Positions 59,067-64,000 of a stretch of DNA of 64,000 nt are shown here, one piece after another (position 1 is the stretch's first letter; the number at the start of each line of letters is the position of its first letter). The translations under genes and the position numbers were made by a program. The stretch is from Bacteroidota bacterium (GTDB lineage Bacteria; Bacteroidota; Bacteroidia; B-17B0; Aurantibacillaceae). The notes below the pieces were generated by a model that worked only from the letters and a program-made list of their open reading frames with translations, was not told the origin of the DNA and ran no database searches. The stretch lies in NCBI GenBank assembly GCA_030684395.1, contig JAUXTT010000011.1, positions 62,001 through 126,000 on the forward strand. Reading direction: 5' to 3'.

Positions 59067-60383
59067 ATGGCACAATTTGATCTTTTAATGCCTAAAATGG
59101 GCGAAAGTGTGGCAGAAGCTACAATTATTAAGTGGGTAAAAAACGTTGGTGATGCTGTTAAATCAGACGAAACGATTTTAGAAATTGCCACCGATAAAGT
59201 AGATTCTGAGATTCCCTCCCCGTTTGAAGGGACTTTGGTTAAACAACTCTTCAAAGAAGGTGATGTTGTGCAAGTGGGCACTGTAATTGCGGTTATTTCC
59301 TCTGATGCAAATGCAGCAGTAGAAGCACCTAAAACCAGCACTCCGGCCCCTCAAAAAGTTGAAACGGTTGTTACAACCACAGCTTCAGTTGTTGCCACCA
59401 ATAGTACCGCTGTTAATGATTATTCACAATCCAATAAATTCTTTTCACCTTTAGTCAAGAACATTGCAAAACAGGAAGGAATAGCAATTGCAGAACTGGA
59501 AAACATTTCAGGTTCGGGAAAAGACGGAAGGGTAACTAAATCAGACATTTTAGCATATATCCCAAATAAAGGGAAACAAACTATTACAATTGTAGAGCCT
59601 GTAAAAGAAACGGTAGCTCCTCAACAAACAGCAACAGCCGCTCCTGTCCATAAATCAACTGTAAAAAGTATGGCCGGTGACGAAATCATTGAAATGGATC
59701 GTATGCGTAAGCTCATTGCTGACCATATGGTTATGAGTAAACATGTATCTCCGCATGTTACGTCTTTTGTAGAAGCAGATGTTACCAATATGGTACTTTG
59801 GAGAGATAAGATCAAAACCCAATTTGAAAAACGTGAAGGTGAAAAGATTACATTTACCCCACTATTCATAGAAGCGGTAGCAAAAGCAATTAAGGATTAT
59901 CCAATGATCAATATTTGCATTGATGGGAATAATATCATTAAACGTAAATCCATCAATATTGGTATGGCTGCTGCTTTGCCTAGCGGAAATTTAATTGTAC
60001 CCGTAATTAAAAATGCTGACGAGAAGAATTTAATAGGCTTAACTAAAAACGTTAACGATCTTGCAAGAAGAGCCCGTGCCAACAAACTTAGCCCGGATGA
60101 AATTCAGGACGGGACTTTTACACTTACCAACGTTGGTGGTTTTGGGAACGTAATGGGAACACCGATTATTAATCAACCTCAAGTAGCAATTATGGCTACA
60201 GGCAGCATTAAAAAGAAACCTGCAGTTATTGAAACCCCCTATGGAGATACTATTGGCATCCGTCATATGATGTTTCTATCCCTTTCTTATGACCACAGAG
60301 TTGTTGATGGTTCATTAGGCGGCAGTTTTTTAAGAAAAGTGGCAGATTATCTTGAGGATTTCGATATTAATAGAACATTTTAA
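59067..60383 (+). CDS. Dihydrolipoamide acyltransferase (E2) of a 2-oxoacid dehydrogenase
   Basis: A 438-residue E2 subunit. It has a lipoyl domain (about 1-77, lipoyl-lysine in TDKVDSE at Lys44), an Ala/Pro/Thr-rich linker and a peripheral subunit-binding domain (about 128-165, SGSGKDGRVTKSDIL). The catalytic domain (about 205-438) has HRVVDG (His410, Asp414). It could belong to the pyruvate, 2-oxoglutarate or branched-chain complex; the sequence does not decide. No E1 or E3 gene lies near. It has its own promoter. Confidence 0.92.
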   Translation: MAQFDLLMPKMGESVAEATIIKWVKNVGDAVKSDETILEIATDKVDSEIPSPFEGTLVKQLFKEGDVVQVGTVIAVISSDANAAVEAPKTSTPAPQKVETVVTTTASVVATNSTAVNDYSQSNKFFSPLVKNIAKQEGIAIAELENISGSGKDGRVTKSDILAYIPNKGKQTITIVEPVKETVAPQQTATAAPVHKSTVKSMAGDEIIEMDRMRKLIADHMVMSKHVSPHVTSFVEADVTNMVLWRDKIKTQFEKREGEKITFTPLFIEAVAKAIKDYPMINICIDGNNIIKRKSINIGMAAALPSGNLIVPVIKNADEKNLIGLTKNVNDLARRARANKLSPDEIQDGTFTLTNVGGFGNVMGTPIINQPQVAIMATGSIKKKPAVIETPYGDTIGIRHMMFLSLSYDHRVVDGSLGGSFLRKVADYLEDFDINRTF

Positions 60384-60403
60384 CTATTCTGTCGTAGTTT
60401 GCA

Positions 60404-60420
60404 TATTTTTGCTATTTTTG
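60404..60420 (+). promoter_or_regulatory. Tandem -7 boxes of the PorE-like gene
   Basis: TATTTTTG occurs twice, at 60404-60411 and 60413-60420, before a leader of about 60 bases. No good TTG spacing is seen for either. Confidence 0.4.
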
Positions 60421-60485
60421 TTTTCGTTAAATTATAGGGGATTTACTCATTTGGGTAGGTGTCCCTTTTAATCTTTTAAGATATT

Positions 60486-63110
60486 ATGAAGTATAGATTT
60501 TTAGTTGCATTACTCTCCCTTTTAATTATTTCAAGTGCACTTGCACAAAATACAGTTGTAGATAAAGGTTCTTACAAAAGTAACTTCATAGAGGGTAGCT
60601 TGCTTTTGGAAGAAAACAACCGATTAACAGCTCTTGAAAACTTTAAATACGCATACAAATACGATTCAACAAACGCAAACATTAATTATTTGATAGGTTT
60701 TTGTTATTTAACACATCCCAACAAAAAACACGAGGCCGAAAAATTTCTTGAAAAAGCTATATTAAACACAAGTACTAAATATGCGCCTTTCGAACCGGGC
60801 GAAAAAAAATCTCCTGTTATCTCTTATCTTTATCTGGCACAAGCATATCATTTAGATTATAAGTTTACTGATGCTGAACGCATGTTAAGCACTTATGAAT
60901 CTTTCCTTAAATCAAAGGATAAAAAAGGGAAAGAAGATGTAGCCTACCTGAAAGAACGCATAAGGTATGCGAAAATGTACAAGGCCGCACCTCTTGAAGT
61001 AAAAATCAAAAACATGGGCGATAGTATTAATGATGCAATGCCCGACTTCGCTCCTGTTATAAGTGCCGATGAGCGTGTAATGATTTTTACACACCGTGGA
61101 ACCAATAATGTTGGTGGTGAAATTGCTCCTGACGGTTTTGCTTTTGAAGATGTGATGATTACTTACAGAAAAGATAACGGAGACTGGACAACGCCAAAAT
61201 CAATTAGCCCTTATATTAATACAAGTGGAAACGATGGATCAGTTGGTTTAACTCCGGATGGTCAGACGCTACTTATATACAAAGATGATAATGGTGACGG
61301 TAATTTGTATTATTCTCAATACGATGGCAAAGAATGGGGAATTCCTATGAAATTCGGATCCAATATTAATACTACTTATTGGGAGCCGTCTGCTTGTTTA
61401 TCTAACAATGGCAACACCCTATACTTTGTTAGTGATCGCCCGGGTGGACTTGGTGGTCGTGATATATACCGTTGTGTTAAACTGCCTAATGGACAATGGA
61501 GTTTAGCTACTAACCTGGGGCCAACTGTTAACACGCCTTACGATGAGGAGTCACCTTTTTTATCGGCTGACGGAATTACTTTTTATTTCAGTTCAAAAGG
61601 TCATCATTCAATGGGTGGTTTTGATATAATGTATTCTATCATTGGGGAAGACGGACAGTTTAGTAATCCTATGAATATGGAATTCCCGATTAACTCAACA
61701 GATGATGATTTATATTTGGTAGCTTCTCCTGATAACAGAAGATTGTATTATGCCTCTTCTCATGAAGATGCAAACGCACAGGGTGAAAAAGATATTTACC
61801 AAATAACTTACGATGCAGGTAAAGCAAATCCTTTAGCATTGTTTAAAGGACAAATTAAACCGGGGCCTTGCGATAGTTTACCTCAGGACCTTTCGGTTTT
61901 AGTAACCAATAAAACAAATGGTGAGGTTGTAGGTACTTACCGCCCTCAGCATATCACAGGAACCTTTGCTGTGATTTTAGCCCCCGGTTCAGTTTATACA
62001 TTCTCCTACCAGCAAAACGGAGAGGAAATCTTTAATGAAGATGTAGACGTTTCAACGGACATTGCTTACGATGAAATTCAAAAAGACCTCAAACTTAAAC
62101 CTCATAACTTATGCCAGGGAATTTTGATGGATTACGACAGTACAAAAGTGAATGATTTGATTTTGAGGTTAGCTATTCTTGATAATTACAAAGATAAAAA
62201 AGGAAGTTCAAAAACAGCGTTTAAGATCTTAACGAAAGATGGTGTTTATTACGAAGGAATAACTGAGGAAGACGGAACGTATAAAGATATCTTACTTGAA
62301 AAAAATCATGATTATGATATTGTTTTAGCAAACAGTCCAAAAATCAAATCTCATTTTACCACTAAAGGTGTAACCGGCGGTAACCTTGATAAGGTTCTTT
62401 ATCTGGATGGAAAAGAAGCTCCAAAAGAATCAAACATTGTATTAAATGTATTGGTGTTAAACAGCAAAAAGAATAAAAAACCTGTTGCTAATGCCGGAGT
62501 TTCTTTAGTCGGTACAAATGGAAGTAAATATTCAGGAGCTACAGACAACAAGGGAAAACTTACCGACATTCACCTTGACCCCGAAACCAATTATGAATTG
62601 ACTGCTGAAAGCGATGGCATTGTTTCAGCAAAATCCTTAGTTTCAACCACAGGAGTTAAGAAGAATAAAACTTTTAATCAAACTATTTATCTTGAAAAAT
62701 CCGGGGACAATACTCAAATTCCGGATAACAGCGAGGTTGCAGGCACAAACTTTAAATTCTACTTCAAATACAATATGAATGAAGTAGATGAACAAGCTCC
62801 TGAATATATTGAGTTTATTACGAATTTAGTGAAAATGAAAGAAAAATCAGGCAAAGTAAAACTAAAAATACTTTCAAGTGCTTCTAATGTTCCTACAAAA
62901 ACATTTGATTCTAATATAAGTCTTTCGGAAAAACGTGCTAAATCTACTTCTGATAAGATTGTGAACTCATTAAAAGCTAAAGGAATTAGCGCTTCTGATA
63001 TTGATGTTACTATCGAAAAAACTATTGTTTCCGGTCCCGCTTATTCGGGCGATGCAAGTAATACCGAAAAATATGGTAAGTATCAATATGTGAAAGTGCA
63101 GGCATTCTAA
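60486..63110 (+). CDS. PorE-like envelope protein: TPR, propeller, CRD-like and OmpA-like
   Basis: An 874-residue protein with a signal peptide (about 1-20) and a TPR-like helical region (about 30-165). A WD40/PD40-type propeller (about 175-440) has YFVSDRPGGLGGRDIY and FYFSSKGHHSMGGFDI. Carboxypeptidase-regulatory-like domains (about 575-730) follow, then a C-terminal OmpA-like peptidoglycan-binding region (SLSEKRAKSTSDKIVNSLKA). This architecture matches PorE, a T9SS component anchoring the secretion machinery to the wall. No other T9SS core gene is beside it. The annotation as PorE-like is an inference from domain order. Confidence 0.8.
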   Translation: MKYRFLVALLSLLIISSALAQNTVVDKGSYKSNFIEGSLLLEENNRLTALENFKYAYKYDSTNANINYLIGFCYLTHPNKKHEAEKFLEKAILNTSTKYAPFEPGEKKSPVISYLYLAQAYHLDYKFTDAERMLSTYESFLKSKDKKGKEDVAYLKERIRYAKMYKAAPLEVKIKNMGDSINDAMPDFAPVISADERVMIFTHRGTNNVGGEIAPDGFAFEDVMITYRKDNGDWTTPKSISPYINTSGNDGSVGLTPDGQTLLIYKDDNGDGNLYYSQYDGKEWGIPMKFGSNINTTYWEPSACLSNNGNTLYFVSDRPGGLGGRDIYRCVKLPNGQWSLATNLGPTVNTPYDEESPFLSADGITFYFSSKGHHSMGGFDIMYSIIGEDGQFSNPMNMEFPINSTDDDLYLVASPDNRRLYYASSHEDANAQGEKDIYQITYDAGKANPLALFKGQIKPGPCDSLPQDLSVLVTNKTNGEVVGTYRPQHITGTFAVILAPGSVYTFSYQQNGEEIFNEDVDVSTDIAYDEIQKDLKLKPHNLCQGILMDYDSTKVNDLILRLAILDNYKDKKGSSKTAFKILTKDGVYYEGITEEDGTYKDILLEKNHDYDIVLANSPKIKSHFTTKGVTGGNLDKVLYLDGKEAPKESNIVLNVLVLNSKKNKKPVANAGVSLVGTNGSKYSGATDNKGKLTDIHLDPETNYELTAESDGIVSAKSLVSTTGVKKNKTFNQTIYLEKSGDNTQIPDNSEVAGTNFKFYFKYNMNEVDEQAPEYIEFITNLVKMKEKSGKVKLKILSSASNVPTKTFDSNISLSEKRAKSTSDKIVNSLKAKGISASDIDVTIEKTIVSGPAYSGDASNTEKYGKYQYVKVQAF

Positions 63111-63131
63111 ATAAAACAGTCAAAAAATTAC

Positions 63132-63139
63132 TACCTTTG
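63132..63139 (+). promoter_or_regulatory. -7-like box before the terminator hairpin
   Basis: TACCTTTG matches TAnnTTTG. If used, the transcript of the methyltransferase would begin inside the hairpin that ends the preceding gene. No -33 TTG is at the expected distance. Confidence 0.35.
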
Positions 63140-63141
63140 AG

Positions 63142-63172
63142 AACCGATTTTAACTAAAGTCGGTTTTCTTTT
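63142..63172 (+). terminator. Intrinsic terminator of the PorE-like gene
   Basis: AACCGATTTT and AAAGTCGGTT form a 10-bp stem with one G-T wobble, an AACT loop and a CTTTTTT run. It lies 31 bases after the stop, and a -7-like TACCTTTG lies just before it. Confidence 0.85.
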
Positions 63173-63176
63173 TTAT

Positions 63177-63917
63177 ATGACAGCCGAAAAAAATAAATGG
63201 TTCGAAACCTGGTTTGATACTCCTTACTATCATACCCTTTATTTTAAACGCGATACTAAAGAGGCTGAAGGCTTTATTTCTACTTTGGTAAAACACCTAA
63301 AGCCGGTTCCGGATAGCAAATGCTGGGATCTTGCTTGCGGAAAAGGAAGGCATTCGATAATACTTAATAAACAAGGTTTATTTGTAATTGGAACCGACCT
63401 ATCCGAACAGAATATTCTTTATGCAGGGCAATTTGAAAAAGAGGGACTCGAATTTTACCGATTAGATATGCGCTCGCCATTTCGAACCAATTATTTTGAC
63501 TACGTTGTTAACTTATTTACCAGTTTCGGTTATTTCGAAAAAAAATCAGACGACCTTAAAGTCTTTAAATCCGTATATGATTCACTAAAGCAAGGCGGTT
63601 CTTTCATCTTTGATTACCTTAATGGTTCAATGATCCTTAATTGCCTGGTAAAAAATGAAACAAAAGAAATAGATGGAGTTCAGTTCACTATTTCAAAGGA
63701 ATTTGTAAAAGGCCGAATACAAAAGTACATCAATATAAAAGATGGTAACAAGGAACTTAATTTTCAGGAATCACTAACAATATACAACAAAGAGGAGATT
63801 TTGGCTTATGCTACTTCTGTTGGGCTAACTTGCAAAGAAGTATTCGGAAATTACAATATGGAAGCGTTTAACGCGGAACAATCTGACCGCATGATATTTA
63901 TATTTATAAAAAACTAA
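63177..63917 (+). CDS. Class I SAM-dependent methyltransferase
   Basis: A 246-residue Rossmann methyltransferase with motif I WDLACGKGRHSIILNKQG, GTDLSEQNI and motif IV VVNLFTSFGYFEKKSDD. The DLACGKGRHS variant is common in small Bacteroidota Methyltransf_25-like enzymes. The substrate is unknown. It overlaps the next gene by one base (TAATG), so the two are probably cotranscribed. Confidence 0.85.
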   Translation: MTAEKNKWFETWFDTPYYHTLYFKRDTKEAEGFISTLVKHLKPVPDSKCWDLACGKGRHSIILNKQGLFVIGTDLSEQNILYAGQFEKEGLEFYRLDMRSPFRTNYFDYVVNLFTSFGYFEKKSDDLKVFKSVYDSLKQGGSFIFDYLNGSMILNCLVKNETKEIDGVQFTISKEFVKGRIQKYINIKDGNKELNFQESLTIYNKEEILAYATSVGLTCKEVFGNYNMEAFNAEQSDRMIFIFIKN

Positions 63918-64000
63918 TGCCTGACTTAATAAGCACACTACTCTTACTTTTTCTGCCTGTATTGGCATGCGGGCTATTGGTATTTAAATTTAAAATATCA
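63917..64000 (+). CDS. Membrane protein, 5' part
   Basis: The first 28 codons of a gene that runs off the right edge. They encode a hydrophobic helix (LISTLLLLFLPVLACGLLVF) followed by a basic turn. This looks like the start of a polytopic transporter, possibly ZIP-family, but the fragment is too short to prove it. The ATG overlaps the methyltransferase stop by one base. Confidence 0.5.
   Translation, partial: MPDLISTLLLLFLPVLACGLLVFKFKIS

Noticed and set aside
1-64000. CRISPR arrays, tRNA or rRNA genes, insertion sequences, prophage
   Set aside because: No regularly spaced direct repeats, no tRNA-like clover-leaf ends, no rRNA signatures, no transposase or phage structural genes were seen. 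A covariance-model search (for example tRNAscan or Rfam) would be needed to exclude small RNAs.

Overview
The window is a 64 kb chromosomal segment of a Bacteroidota bacterium. The evidence is gldF/gldG gliding genes, several secreted proteins with type IX secretion (T9SS) C-terminal sorting domains (PNPA motifs), a PorE-like protein, and recurring TAnnTTTG promoter -7 boxes typical of the phylum. The DNA is AT-rich throughout. The closest relatives cannot be named from sequence alone. I saw no tRNA, rRNA, CRISPR array, insertion sequence or prophage.

Layout. 1-1.9 kb: 3' end of kdsC (Kdo synthesis), a UbiA prenyltransferase and maf. 2.1-6.8 kb: gldF, gldG, a DUF4340 membrane protein and dnaN. 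6.9-10.4 kb: lipoprotein hydrolase, rsmE, two tandem paralogues of a four-cysteine membrane-anchored family, and a tiny membrane ORF coupled to tatA. 10.5-17.2 kb: secreted GH18/CUB/T9SS protein, an orphan PAS-PAS-H-box protein without an ATPase domain, two DUF1573 secreted proteins, and DinB- and DCC-family proteins. 17.2-34.6 kb: a large surface-polysaccharide locus, mostly on the minus strand. It holds an ABC exporter (Wzm/Wzt with a C-terminal extension), two methyltransferases, about nine glycosyltransferases including an alpha-1,2-fucosyltransferase and a Core-2/branching-type enzyme, a sugar-nucleotide epimerase, an O-antigen ligase-like protein, and the heptose genes gmhA and hddA, which flank a ParE/RelE-type toxin-antitoxin pair.

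34.7-41.2 kb: pirin, YceI, a Crp/Fnr regulator, a T9SS surface protein, a metallo-beta-lactamase-fold hydrolase and miaE. 41.4-50.8 kb: GH3/serine hydrolase fusion, a glycosyltransferase, a large periplasmic-propeller histidine kinase, a small unknown gene, and a secreted M28 peptidase with an unknown partner. 51-56 kb: tdk and a run of secreted or lipoprotein unknowns. 56-64 kb: Tat-type LD-carboxypeptidase, a TIGR02757 protein, a small T9SS protein, a 2-oxoacid dehydrogenase E2, a PorE-like protein, a methyltransferase and the start of a membrane protein.

How the genes work together: most of the window builds the cell envelope. Kdo and ADP/GDP-heptose steps feed lipopolysaccharide. The Wzm/Wzt exporter, glycosyltransferases and ligase make and attach a long surface glycan. 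GH3, LD-carboxypeptidase and GH18 proteins act on wall or glycan polymers. GldFG, the PorE-like protein and the T9SS cargo belong to gliding and secretion.

Intergenic regions are rich in dispersed palindromic repeats: the CCCGATAGCTATCGGG type, the CACAGAG type, a nested structure near 40.5 kb, and copies inserted in frame inside two genes. Several -7 boxes abut start codons, which suggests leaderless or near-leaderless mRNAs. I did not find one clearly new multi-gene system. The best candidates for new biology are the tandem CHxxW/CxxC family beside tatA, the coupled micro-ORF, and the structured intergenic elements.
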